Assembly (NCBI GenBank): GCA_023388335.1
Contig: JAEWGL010000089.1
Span: forward strand, 1-11,441
Source of the DNA: Pseudomonadota bacterium
GTDB taxonomy: Bacteria > Pseudomonadota > Gammaproteobacteria > Pseudomonadales > Pseudomonadaceae
DNA length: 11,441 nt
Reading direction: 5' to 3'
Part shown: one piece after another, positions 1-6,028 of the stretch
Position numbering within the stretch: the stretch's first letter is position 1
How the letters are laid out: every line of letters begins with the position of its first letter
Notes under the pieces: model-generated
Database searches by the model: none
What the model was told of the DNA's origin: nothing
The model's input: only the letters and a program-made list of their open reading frames with translations
Position numbers and translations under genes: made by a program

Positions 1-93
1 CAGAAAAATGGGGTGGCTGATTCTACGGCCGCTGCGCGCCCGATCGCGGCACAAGGCCGCTCAGAAGGGGGCCGCGCGATTATCGGGTTGGTA
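1..93. other. Noncoding stretch downstream of trmB
   Basis: This is the region 3' of trmB, up to the window edge. A short GC-rich hairpin is visible (GCGGC, 5-nt loop, GCCGC, about 47-61), but no T-run follows it on either strand, so I do not call a terminator. The open frames reading rightward from here are antisense to trmB and have no recognisable protein content. Confidence 0.5.
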
Positions 94-816
94 TCAGTCC
101 ACTTTCTCGAACTTCAAATCCCACACCCCATGCCCCAGCCGTTCGCCGCGGCGTTCGAACTTGGTGATCGGGCGCTCTTCAGGACGCGGCACGTAGGTGC
201 CATCGGCTGCCTGGTTGCGATAGCCAGGGGCGACATTCATCACTTCCAGCATGTGCTCGGCATAGGGTTCCCAGTCGGTCGCCATGTGGAACACGCCGCC
301 GACCTTGAGCTTGCTGCGCACCAGCTCGGCAAAGGCAGGCTGGACGATGCGACGCTTGTGGTGGCGGCTCTTGTGCCACGGGTCAGGGAAGAACAGCATC
401 AGCCGGTCGAGGCTGTTGTCGGCCACGCAGCGGTTGAGCACTTCGATGGCATCGCAGTCATACACCCGCAGGTTCTTCAGGCCTTGGGTCAGCACGCCGT
501 TGAGTAGCGCGCCGACACCGGGGCGGTGCACTTCGACACCGATGAAGTCCTGCTCTGGGGCGGCAGCAGCCATTTCCAGCAAGGAATGGCCCATGCCGAA
601 GCCGATCTCCAGGGTCCGCGGCGCGGCGCGGCCGAACACCTGGTCGTAGTCCACCGGGCCGTCGGCCAGAGGCAGGATGAACCGGGGGCCACCCTGGTCC
701 AGGCCGCGTTGCTGACCTTCGGTCATGCGTCCAGCGCGCATCACGAAACTCTTGATACGGCGTTGTGGACGCGCTTGGCCGTCGGCGGTGATCGGCGTTT
801 CTTGCGATTCAGTCAT
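94..816 (-). CDS. trmB: tRNA (guanine(46)-N7)-methyltransferase TrmB
   Basis: TrmB transfers a methyl group from S-adenosylmethionine to N7 of G46 in the variable loop of tRNAs. It is a cytosolic, single-domain Rossmann-fold enzyme, and 240 aa is normal for the family. Visible motifs are the SAM-binding loop LEIGFGMGHSL (69-79), the acidic GVEVHRPG strand end (E95), the family signature FFPDPWHKSRHHKRR (142-156) with the catalytic Asp region, and the C-terminal substrate-binding ITKFERRGERLGHG (217-230). The first ~25 residues are polar and look disordered. The start lies 9 bp after the thiG stop on the same strand, so trmB is probably co-transcribed and translationally linked with thiS-thiG. 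The link to thiamine genes is positional, not functional. The identification is secure from the motifs. Confidence 0.96.
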   Translation of the reverse strand: MTESQETPITADGQARPQRRIKSFVMRAGRMTEGQQRGLDQGGPRFILPLADGPVDYDQVFGRAAPRTLEIGFGMGHSLLEMAAAAPEQDFIGVEVHRPGVGALLNGVLTQGLKNLRVYDCDAIEVLNRCVADNSLDRLMLFFPDPWHKSRHHKRRIVQPAFAELVRSKLKVGGVFHMATDWEPYAEHMLEVMNVAPGYRNQAADGTYVPRPEERPITKFERRGERLGHGVWDLKFEKVD

Positions 817-825
817 CAGGGGCTC

Positions 826-1620
826 TTACTTGATCAGACCATCCAGCGGCGAAGAGGCGCTGGCGTAGAGTTTCTTCGGCATACGGCCGGCCAGGTAGGC
901 CAGGCGGCCAGCGACGATGGCGTGCTTCATGGCTTCGGCCATCATCACAGGTTGCTGGGCGTGGGCGATCGCCGAGTTCATCAGCACCGCCTCGCAGCCC
1001 ATTTCCATGGCGATGGTGGCGTCGGAGGCGGTGCCCACGCCAGCGTCGACCAGCACCGGCACCTTGGATTCCTCAAGGATGATCTGCAGGTTGTAGGGGT
1101 TGCAGATGCCAAGGCCGGTGCCAATCAGGCCAGCCAGCGGCATGACCGCAATGCAGCCGGCTTCGGCTAGCTGGCGGGCGATGATCGGATCGTCGCTGGT
1201 GTAGACCATCACGTCGAAACCGTCCTTGACCAGCACTTCGGCGGCCTTGAGGGTCTCGATCACGTTGGGGAACAGGGTCTTCTGGTCGGCCAGCACTTCC
1301 AGCTTGACCAGGTTGTGGCCATCGAGCAGCTCACGGGCCAGGCGGCAGGTGCGCACGGCTTCGATGGCGTCGTAGCAACCCGCGGTGTTCGGCAGGATGG
1401 TGTAGCGGTCTGGTGGCAACACGTCGAGCAGGTTCGGCTCGCCTGGGTTCTGGCCGATATTGGTGCGGCGCACGGCGACGGTGACGATCTCGGCACCCGA
1501 GGCCTCGATGGCCAGGCGGGTTTCTTCCAGGTCACGGTACTTGCCAGTGCCCACCAGCAGGCGCGATTGGAAAGTGCGTCCGGCCAGGGTGAAAGGCTTG
1601 TCGCTACGAACGTTGCTCAT
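826..1620 (-). CDS. thiG: Thiazole synthase ThiG
   Basis: ThiG builds the thiazole phosphate half of thiamine from 1-deoxy-D-xylulose 5-phosphate, dehydroglycine and sulfur delivered by ThiS thiocarboxylate. It is a cytosolic TIM-barrel protein of 264 aa, the usual length. The Schiff-base lysine is K106 in LVKLEVL. Other hallmarks are the N-terminal SRLLVGTGKY (19-28), RRTNIGQNPGEPNLL (51-65), VMPLAGLIGTGLGI, and the phosphate-binding VDAGVGTASDA segment. The start is supported by an AGAGGA ribosome-binding site about 5 nt upstream (plus-strand positions 1627-1632). It sits downstream of thiS, separated by 118 bp that carry a 68-bp inverted-repeat element. In Pseudomonas the imine substrate is expected to come from the glycine oxidase ThiO, which is not in this window. 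Confidence 0.97.
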   Translation of the reverse strand: MSNVRSDKPFTLAGRTFQSRLLVGTGKYRDLEETRLAIEASGAEIVTVAVRRTNIGQNPGEPNLLDVLPPDRYTILPNTAGCYDAIEAVRTCRLARELLDGHNLVKLEVLADQKTLFPNVIETLKAAEVLVKDGFDVMVYTSDDPIIARQLAEAGCIAVMPLAGLIGTGLGICNPYNLQIILEESKVPVLVDAGVGTASDATIAMEMGCEAVLMNSAIAHAQQPVMMAEAMKHAIVAGRLAYLAGRMPKKLYASASSPLDGLIK

Positions 1621-1666
1621 CGGTAATCCTCTAGAAGTTGAAGGGCTTGCAGGGCGGTCGGCGGGC

Positions 1667-1742
1667 CTAGTGTCCTATCTCCGAAATAAGCTGTTCACTT
1701 TTGACAGTCAAAAGAGAACGTATTTCGAAGACAGGACACTAG
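1667..1742. mobile_element. 68-bp MITE-like inverted repeat with CTAG target duplication
   Basis: The 68-bp core (1671-1738) begins TGTCCTATCTCCGAAATA and ends TATTTCGAAGACAGGACA. The arms are near-perfect inverted repeats, with substitutions and a small indel mid-arm, and meet at an exact centre: CTTTTGAC (1698-1705), A, GTCAAAAG (1707-1714). CTAG flanks it on both sides (1667-1670 and 1739-1742), as expected for a 4-bp target duplication. The right CTAG spans the last base of the final thiS Gly codon plus its TAG stop. The right arm matches the repeat end at 11350-11381 at 29 of 32 positions. No coding capacity exists, so it would need a transposase supplied in trans. TGT...ACA ends and a CTAG target recall the IS481 family, but the family assignment is inference. 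Confidence 0.75.
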
Positions 1743-1939
1743 CCACCACCGATCGCGTGGACCACTTCGACCTGGTCGCCTTCGTTCAACAGGGTGCTGT
1801 CGTGCTGGCTGCGCGGCACGATATCCAGGTTGAGTTCCACCGCTACCCGGCGTCCGGCCAGCTCCAGCCGGCCCAGCAGGGAAGCGACGCTCTCGCCATC
1901 GGGCAATTCGTAAGGCTCACCGTTCAGATGAATGCGCAT
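1739..1939 (-). CDS. thiS: Sulfur carrier protein ThiS
   Basis: ThiS is a small ubiquitin-fold sulfur carrier. Its C-terminal glycine is adenylylated by ThiF/MoeB-type enzymes, converted to a thiocarboxylate, and used by ThiG to donate sulfur to the thiazole ring. The 66-aa length, the N-terminal MRIHLNGEPYELPDG, the ELNLDIVPRS core and the VVHAIGGG tail fit the family well; the terminal Gly-Gly is required. An ATG 15 bp upstream (1954) is also in frame, but starting at 1939 gives the canonical MRI-x-LNGE beginning. Neither start has a strong ribosome-binding site. It is the first gene before thiG and trmB. The TAG stop lies inside one CTAG copy of the inserted repeat at 1667-1742, so the insertion left the protein unchanged. 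Confidence 0.93.
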   Translation of the reverse strand: MRIHLNGEPYELPDGESVASLLGRLELAGRRVAVELNLDIVPRSQHDSTLLNEGDQVEVVHAIGGG

Positions 1940-1971
1940 GCACACGGCCACCATTGTTCTTTGGGGCCCGC

Positions 1972-2001
1972 ATTCTAGCGCCGATCACGGTTCGAACCCA
2001 A
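1972..2001 (-). promoter_or_regulatory. Candidate sigma-70 promoter for thiS-thiG-trmB
   Basis: On the minus strand a TAGAAT -10 (1972-1977) follows a TTGGGT -35 (1996-2001) with an 18-bp spacer. It would start transcription about 25 nt before the thiS ATG. The -10 fits well and the -35 is moderate. The leader is too short for a TPP riboswitch. This is inferred from consensus only. Confidence 0.45.
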
Positions 2002-2046
2002 GGCCAGCCAATGCCATTCGTCCCGATAATGGACCGCCCGGTCAGC

Positions 2047-2421
2047 TCAGGCGCCCAGGCGCCAGGCCGCCAGCCCCAGGCACAGCCAGCCGCCCAGGAA
2101 ACACAGGCCGCCGATGGGGGTGATGATGCCCAGCTTGCCGATCCCGCTCAAGGTCAACAGGTACAGGCTACCGGAGAACAGCACAATACCCAGCGCGAAC
2201 AGACCACCGGCCCAGCCGACCAGGCGCCCGGGCAGGTGCGCCGCCAGCAGCGCCACGCCAAACAGCGCCAGGGCGTGCACCAGCTGGTAGGTCACGCCCG
2301 TGTGGAAGATCGCCAGGTAGTCGGCACTCAGGCGGCTTTTCAGGCCATGGGCGGCAAAGGCGCCAAGGGCGACACCGGTGAAACCGAAAAACGCGGCGAG
2401 CATGAGGAAGCTGCGAAGCAT
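2047..2421 (-). CDS. DUF423 family small inner-membrane protein
   Basis: This is a 124-aa, almost entirely hydrophobic protein with about four predicted membrane helices (roughly residues 5-25, 42-62, 68-90 and 95-120). The N-terminal FFGFTGVALGAFAAHGL, then FHTGVTYQLVHALAL, and the later FSGSLYLL and TPIGGLCFLGGW segments are typical of DUF423 (YgdD-like) proteins, whose biochemical function is not established. The length is normal for the family. The start has a good GAGGAG ribosome-binding site (complement of 2429-2434, 7 nt before ATG). It is transcribed divergently from mtgA across a 64-bp gap in which the two promoters appear to overlap. It has no obvious functional link to thiS. The family call is firm; no role is proposed. 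Confidence 0.88.
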   Translation of the reverse strand: MLRSFLMLAAFFGFTGVALGAFAAHGLKSRLSADYLAIFHTGVTYQLVHALALFGVALLAAHLPGRLVGWAGGLFALGIVLFSGSLYLLTLSGIGKLGIITPIGGLCFLGGWLCLGLAAWRLGA

Positions 2422-2446
2422 GGGACGACTCCTCGGAAGGGGTCTG

Positions 2447-2452
2447 TATAAT
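2447..2452 (+). promoter_or_regulatory. Candidate -10 element for mtgA
   Basis: A perfect TATAAT lies about 34 bp before the mtgA ATG. No good -35 exists 16-18 bp upstream (positions 2423-2430 read roughly GACGAC). Transcription would start near 2459. It overlaps the -10 of the opposing DUF423 promoter. The strong -10 and its position support the call; the missing -35 weakens it. Confidence 0.45.
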
Positions 2453-2476
2453 GGCCCCTTCCATCAGTCCGGCCAA
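2448..2476 (-). promoter_or_regulatory. Candidate sigma-70 promoter for the DUF423 gene
   Basis: On the minus strand TTGGCC (complement of 2471-2476) is followed after 17 bp by CATTAT (complement of 2448-2453). This places a start near 2441 with a ~20-nt leader holding the GAGGAG ribosome-binding site. The elements are moderate matches to consensus. The -10 shares five base pairs with the mtgA -10 on the other strand. Confidence 0.4.
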
Positions 2477-2485
2477 GCCATTGCC

Positions 2486-3196
2486 ATGCTGTCATCCCTT
2501 ATCCGCCGCCTCGTTCGCGCCCTGGCCTGGTTTGCCGCCGTCAGCATCGTGCTGGTCCTGGTGCTGCGCTGGGTACCCCCGCCCGGCACGGCGCTGATGC
2601 TCGAGCGCAAGGTCGAATCCTGGCTCGACGGCAAGCCCATCGACCTGCAGCGCGACTGGGCGCCCTGGGAGCGCATCTCCGACGAGCTGAAGGTGGCGGT
2701 CATCGCCGGTGAAGACCAGAAGTTCGCCAGCCACTGGGGCTTCGACATCCCCGCGATCCAGGCCGCCCTCGCCTACAACGAGCAGGGAGGCAAGATCCGC
2801 GGCGCCAGCACCCTGAGCCAGCAGGTGGCCAAGAACCAGTTCCTGTGGTCAGGACGCAGCTGGCTGCGCAAGGGCCTGGAAGCCTGGTTCACGGCGCTGA
2901 TCGAGCTGTTCTGGTCCAAGGAGCGGATCCTTGAGGTCTATCTCAACAGCGCCGAATGGGGTGAAGGTGTGTTCGGCGCGCAGGCGGCGGCCCAGCACCA
3001 CTTTGGCGTGGACGCTGCTCGCCTGACCGCCCAGCAGGCCAGCCAGCTCGCCGCCGTACTGCCCAGCCCGCTCAACTGGAGCGCCAGCCGCCCCAGCGCC
3101 TACGTGGCCCGCCGGGCCAGCTGGATCCGCCAGCAGATGCGCCAGCTGGGCGGGCCTGGTTACCTGATGCAGCTGGAGCATGCGCGCGGGCCCTGA
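2486..3196 (+). CDS. mtgA: Monofunctional biosynthetic peptidoglycan transglycosylase MtgA
   Basis: MtgA is an inner-membrane GT51 glycosyltransferase that polymerises lipid II into glycan strands; unlike class A PBPs it has no transpeptidase domain. At 236 aa, the length is typical. One membrane anchor (about residues 11-30, LAWFAAVSIVLVLVLRWV) precedes the periplasmic domain. GT51 motifs are AGEDQKFASHWGFD (74-87, catalytic Glu E76), GASTLSQQVAKNQFL (106-120), RKGLEAWFTALIEL (128-141), ERILEVYLNSAEWGEG (146-161) and FGAQAAAQHHFG (163-174). The reading frame is open further upstream, but this ATG gives the standard Met-basic-hydrophobic N-terminus and lies downstream of the TATAAT element. 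The ribosome-binding site is poor, which suggests modest translation. It ends at a terminator shared with rpoH. Confidence 0.96.
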   Translation: MLSSLIRRLVRALAWFAAVSIVLVLVLRWVPPPGTALMLERKVESWLDGKPIDLQRDWAPWERISDELKVAVIAGEDQKFASHWGFDIPAIQAALAYNEQGGKIRGASTLSQQVAKNQFLWSGRSWLRKGLEAWFTALIELFWSKERILEVYLNSAEWGEGVFGAQAAAQHHFGVDAARLTAQQASQLAAVLPSPLNWSASRPSAYVARRASWIRQQMRQLGGPGYLMQLEHARGP

Positions 3197-3253
3197 CACC
3201 ACTCCCGGTGATCTTGGAGAGACCTGTGCGCAACTGTCTTGACTATGTCAGTG

Positions 3254-3297
3254 CCGGTCTCTTCGTGGCGGCCCGGCGCCCCGGCAAGCCCGTACAG
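3254..3297. repeat. Possible decayed REP-like sequence
   Basis: Between mtgA and rpoH, the segment starts CCGGTCTCTTCG and ends GGCAAGCCCG followed by TACAGG. These pieces resemble the start and end of the common ~35-bp P. putida REP (CCGGCCTCTTCGCGGG...CAAGCCCGCTCCTACAGG). Here the middle is expanded and several bases differ. The resemblance is from memory of the consensus; I see no intact REP copy in this window to compare. Confidence 0.3.
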
Positions 3298-3324
3298 GGT
3301 ACAAGGGTGCGTCGCAAGACATGA

Positions 3325-3359
3325 AAAAGCCGCTTGGCCATAAGGCTCAAGCGGCTTTT
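3325..3359. terminator. Bidirectional rho-independent terminator, mtgA/rpoH
   Basis: AAAAGCCGCTTG (3325-3336) pairs perfectly with CAAGCGGCTTTT (3348-3359), a 12-bp stem. The 11-nt loop can itself form a short GCC/GGC pair. T-runs follow the stem in both directions (TTTTG on plus, TTTTTC on minus). It sits 129 bp past mtgA and 19 bp past rpoH, which converge here, so it can serve both genes. Confidence 0.9.
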
Positions 3360-3377
3360 GTCTGAAGCGCAAGCACG

Positions 3378-4232
3378 TCAGGCGGCAATCAATGCCTTGA
3401 CCTTGTTCATCGCATTCTTCTCCAGCTGCCGAATGCGCTCGGCCGACACGCTGTACTTCTCGGCCAACTCATGCAGCGTGGCCTTTTCCTCGGCCAGCCA
3501 GCGCTGGTAGAGGATGTCGCGGCTGCGGTCGTCCAGGCCCTGCAGGGCCTCGTGCAGGTTGCTACTGGAATTGTCGCTCCAGTCGGCATCTTCAAGCTGC
3601 AAGGCCGGATCGTAGCGATGGTCTTCCAGATAATGCGCAGGCGACTGGAAGGCGCTGTCGTCATCGGCCTCGGCGGCCGGATCGAACGCCATGTCCTGAC
3701 CGCTCAGGCGGCTTTCCATCTCGCGCACTTCGCGGGGCTCGACACCGAGGCTCTCGGCCACCCGATGAACTTCATCGTTATTCAGCCAGGCCAGACGCTT
3801 TTTCTGGCTGCGCAGGTTGAAGAACAACTTGCGCTGGGCCTTGGTGGTTGCGACCTTGACGATACGCCAGTTGCGCAGGATGAACTCGTGGATCTCTGCC
3901 TTGATCCAGTGCACGGCGAACGACACCAGGCGCACGCCCATCTCGGGATTGAAACGTTTGACGGCCTTCATCAAGCCGACGTTGCCTTCCTGGATCAGGT
4001 CGGCCTGGGCCAGACCGTAGCCTGCATAGCTGCGGGCGATATGTACGACGAAACGCAGGTGGGCCATCACCATTTGCCGAGCGGCCTCAAGATCCTGCTC
4101 GTAATAAAGACTCTCGGCCAGTTCACGCTCCCGCTCGGGCGTCAGCAGTGGAATGCTGTTGACCGTGTGCACATAGGCTTCCAGGTTTGCACCGGGAACC
4201 AGGGCATAGGCAGGTTGCAACGAAGTGGTCAT
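3378..4232 (-). CDS. rpoH: RNA polymerase heat-shock sigma factor RpoH (sigma-32)
   Basis: RpoH directs core RNA polymerase to heat-shock promoters (chaperones, proteases) in the cytoplasm. At 284 aa it is typical. Region 2 runs from about 50 to 125, with AHLRFVVHIARSYAGYG (57-73) and DLIQEGNVGLMKAVKRF (78-94), the core-binding part, and VSFAVHWIKAEI (103-114), the -10 recognition helix. The RpoH box QRKLFFNLR (133-141), diagnostic of this sigma subgroup and tied to chaperone and FtsH control, is intact. Region 4.2 with its helix-turn-helix is at about 250-276 (TLHELAEKYSVSAERIRQLE). The start is supported by GGAGG 7 nt upstream (plus 4240-4244). It lies 105 bp downstream of ftsX on the same strand, with its own promoter candidate, so it may be transcribed both alone and from ftsYEX. 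The identification is secure. Confidence 0.98.
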   Translation of the reverse strand: MTTSLQPAYALVPGANLEAYVHTVNSIPLLTPERERELAESLYYEQDLEAARQMVMAHLRFVVHIARSYAGYGLAQADLIQEGNVGLMKAVKRFNPEMGVRLVSFAVHWIKAEIHEFILRNWRIVKVATTKAQRKLFFNLRSQKKRLAWLNNDEVHRVAESLGVEPREVREMESRLSGQDMAFDPAAEADDDSAFQSPAHYLEDHRYDPALQLEDADWSDNSSSNLHEALQGLDDRSRDILYQRWLAEEKATLHELAEKYSVSAERIRQLEKNAMNKVKALIAA

Positions 4233-4279
4233 GCGAAAACCTCCGACTCACTGAACTTGTGCCCTCAGGCACCGCCATC

Positions 4280-4306
4280 ATTGACCGGAAACCGCTAGAC
4301 AAGTTC
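4280..4306 (-). promoter_or_regulatory. Candidate sigma-E (AlgU)-type promoter for rpoH
   Basis: On the minus strand an exact GAACTT (complement of 4301-4306) is followed after 16 bp by TCAAT (complement of 4280-4284). GAACTT with a 16-17 bp spacer and a TCnnA-like -10 is the sigma-E/AlgU pattern, and rpoH is a known target of this sigma in gammaproteobacteria. Here the -35 and spacer fit well and the -10 only partly. A 5-bp hairpin (4259-4272) lies near the predicted start site. Confidence 0.5.
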
Positions 4307-4337
4307 CCCGACAAGCATCAATGGTGGCAAAAAAACA

Positions 4338-5360
4338 TTATCGTGGCGCCAGCTCGTTCAAATGGCGGGCTACCGCGATCCATGCACCGATATACCCTAA
4401 CAACACCGCTCCAATCAAGAGCGAAAGACCATCGGAAGCCGGGACCCCGGCCAGGGCGAAATCGCTGCCATACAGGCCCGAGAGTTCTATCACCGCGTCG
4501 TTCAGCCAGTTCAGGCCAAACGCCAGGATGGCCCAGGCCAGCACGCCGGCGCCCAGGCCATAGAGCGCGCCCATGTACAGGAAAGGCCGGCGGACATAGC
4601 TGTCGGTTCCCCCGACCAGCTTGATCACTTCGATCTCGGTGCGGCGGTTCTCGATATGTAGACGAATTGTGTTACCAATTACCAACAGCAGCGCCGATAC
4701 CAGCAGGACTGTCAGGCCGAAGACAAAACGGTCACCCAGCTTGAGGATCGCCGCCAGGCGTTCCACCCACACCAGGTCCAGCTGTGCCACCTCGACCCTT
4801 GGTAACTCCGCCAGGCGCTGACGCAGCGCCTCAAGGGCCGGCTTGTCGACATCGCTCGGCGTCACCACCACCACGCCAGGCAACGGGTTCTCCGGTAGCT
4901 CGCGCAGGGCTTCACCCAGACCCGATTGCTGCTGGAACGCCTCGAGCGCCTGCTCACGACTGACGTAATCGGCGTCAGCGACGCCAGGCATGCCCTTGAT
5001 CTGCTCACGCAGCGCTTCGCCATCGCGGCTATTGGCGTCGAGTTTGAGGTACAGCGAAATCTGCGCTGCTCGCTGCCAGGAACCACCCAGGCGCTCGACA
5101 TTGCTCAGCAACAGCGACAGGCCCATGGGCAGGCTCAGGGCCACGGCCATCACCAGGCAAGTAAACAGGCTGCCAATCGGCTGCTTGCCCAGGCGACGCA
5201 GGCTGTCGAGCAGGCTCGCACGGTGGCTCTCCAGCCAGGCGTGCAACAGAGTGCGGAAATCCGGACCGTCATCATCGTGGCCGCCACGCGGCTTCTTCGG
5301 CTGCGGATCAGCGGCCTTGGGCGCCACGCGCTCGGAGACCTTCGGACTGCGAATACTCAT
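4338..5360 (-). CDS. ftsX: Cell division protein FtsX (ABC-type membrane subunit)
   Basis: FtsX is the membrane partner of the ATPase FtsE. The complex sits at the septum and, through its periplasmic loop, activates amidase activators such as EnvC so peptidoglycan is cut in step with constriction. The 340 aa include a charged, proline-rich cytoplasmic tail (1-45), TM1 (~63-86), a periplasmic domain (~87-205, beginning QISLYLKLDANS), and three more helices (~211-231, 260-285, 312-332), which is the expected 4-TM layout. The conserved cytoplasmic turn NTIRLHIENRRTEIEVIKLVG (230-250) is the FtsE-coupling region. Its ATG overlaps the ftsE stop by 4 bp (ATGA), so the pair is translationally coupled. 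The last ten codons end in NELAPR with no extension. Confidence 0.97.
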   Translation of the reverse strand: MSIRSPKVSERVAPKAADPQPKKPRGGHDDDGPDFRTLLHAWLESHRASLLDSLRRLGKQPIGSLFTCLVMAVALSLPMGLSLLLSNVERLGGSWQRAAQISLYLKLDANSRDGEALREQIKGMPGVADADYVSREQALEAFQQQSGLGEALRELPENPLPGVVVVTPSDVDKPALEALRQRLAELPRVEVAQLDLVWVERLAAILKLGDRFVFGLTVLLVSALLLVIGNTIRLHIENRRTEIEVIKLVGGTDSYVRRPFLYMGALYGLGAGVLAWAILAFGLNWLNDAVIELSGLYGSDFALAGVPASDGLSLLIGAVLLGYIGAWIAVARHLNELAPR

Positions 5361-6028
5361 TGCCCGGCCTCCCCATCGCCGATCAGTCGACCGCGTTGCA
5401 AGGTCAGCATGCGATGGCGCATGCGCGCGATCAGCGCCAGGTCGTGGCTGGCGATCAGGACACTGGTGCCCAGGCGGTTGATGTCCTCGAACACCCCCAT
5501 GATCTCGGCCGCCAGGCGCGGGTCGAGGTTACCGGTTGGCTCGTCGGCCAGCAGCAGGGCTGGCCGGTGGACGATGGCGCGGGCGATGCCGACGCGCTGT
5601 TGCTGTCCGGTGGACAGGTCGCCGGGAAACAGCTCGGCCTTGTCCGCCAGCGAGACACGCTCGAGCGCGGAATCGACGCGCTTGGCGATTTCGGCCTTGG
5701 ACAGCCCAAGGATCTGCAGCGGCAAGGCGACGTTGTTGAACACCGTCCGATCGAACAGCAGTTGGTGGTTCTGGAACACCACACCGATCTGCCGGCGCAG
5801 GAAGGGAATCTGCGCGTTGGTGATCTGCCCCAGGTCCTGCCCGGCCAGCAGCAGCTTGCCGCTGGTCGGACGCTCCATGGCCAGCAGCAGGCGCAGCAAT
5901 GTGCTCTTGCCAGCACCGGAATGGCCGGTCACGAACAGGAATTCGCCCCGGCGTACCCGAAAACTCAACTCATGCAGGCCCACATGGCCATTGGGGTAGC
6001 GCTTGGCAACCTGTTCGAATCGGATCAT
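5357..6028 (-). CDS. ftsE: Cell division ATP-binding protein FtsE
   Basis: FtsE is the cytoplasmic ABC ATPase that powers conformational change in FtsX during septation. All nucleotide-binding motifs are intact in this 223-aa protein: Walker A GHSGAGKST (35-43), Q-loop Q86 in VVFQNHQLL, signature LSTGQQQRV (138-146), Walker B ALLLADEPTGNLD (157-169) with D162/E163, and H-loop H195 in IASHD. The N-terminus MIRFEQVAKRYPNG is typical of the family. It overlaps both ftsY upstream and ftsX downstream by 4 bp, giving a tightly coupled ftsY-ftsE-ftsX unit. The closest alternative, a LolD- or MacB-type ATPase, is excluded by the FtsX partner and by FtsY next door. Confidence 0.98.
   Translation of the reverse strand: MIRFEQVAKRYPNGHVGLHELSFRVRRGEFLFVTGHSGAGKSTLLRLLLAMERPTSGKLLLAGQDLGQITNAQIPFLRRQIGVVFQNHQLLFDRTVFNNVALPLQILGLSKAEIAKRVDSALERVSLADKAELFPGDLSTGQQQRVGIARAIVHRPALLLADEPTGNLDPRLAAEIMGVFEDINRLGTSVLIASHDLALIARMRHRMLTLQRGRLIGDGEAGQ

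Noticed and set aside
1981..2010. tRNA T-arm-like GGTTCGAACCC sequence
   Set aside because: No acceptor stem, anticodon arm or D-arm can be built around it on either strand; it is part of the thiS promoter region.
1940..2046. Possible TPP riboswitch before thiS
   Set aside because: The conserved thi-box core sequences are absent, and the leader expected from the promoter candidate is only about 25 nt.
2378..2485. Longer N-terminus for MtgA
   Set aside because: The extra 36 residues overlap the divergent DUF423 start and the promoter -10, and they put soluble sequence ahead of the membrane anchor, unlike the family.
3160..3372. 70-aa minus-strand open frame between rpoH and mtgA
   Set aside because: It runs through the terminator hairpin, has no ribosome-binding site or recognisable content, and overlaps the mtgA end.
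4310..4345. Terminator between ftsX and rpoH
   Set aside because: A run of seven T occurs on the minus strand, but no stable stem precedes it, so read-through from ftsX into rpoH remains possible.
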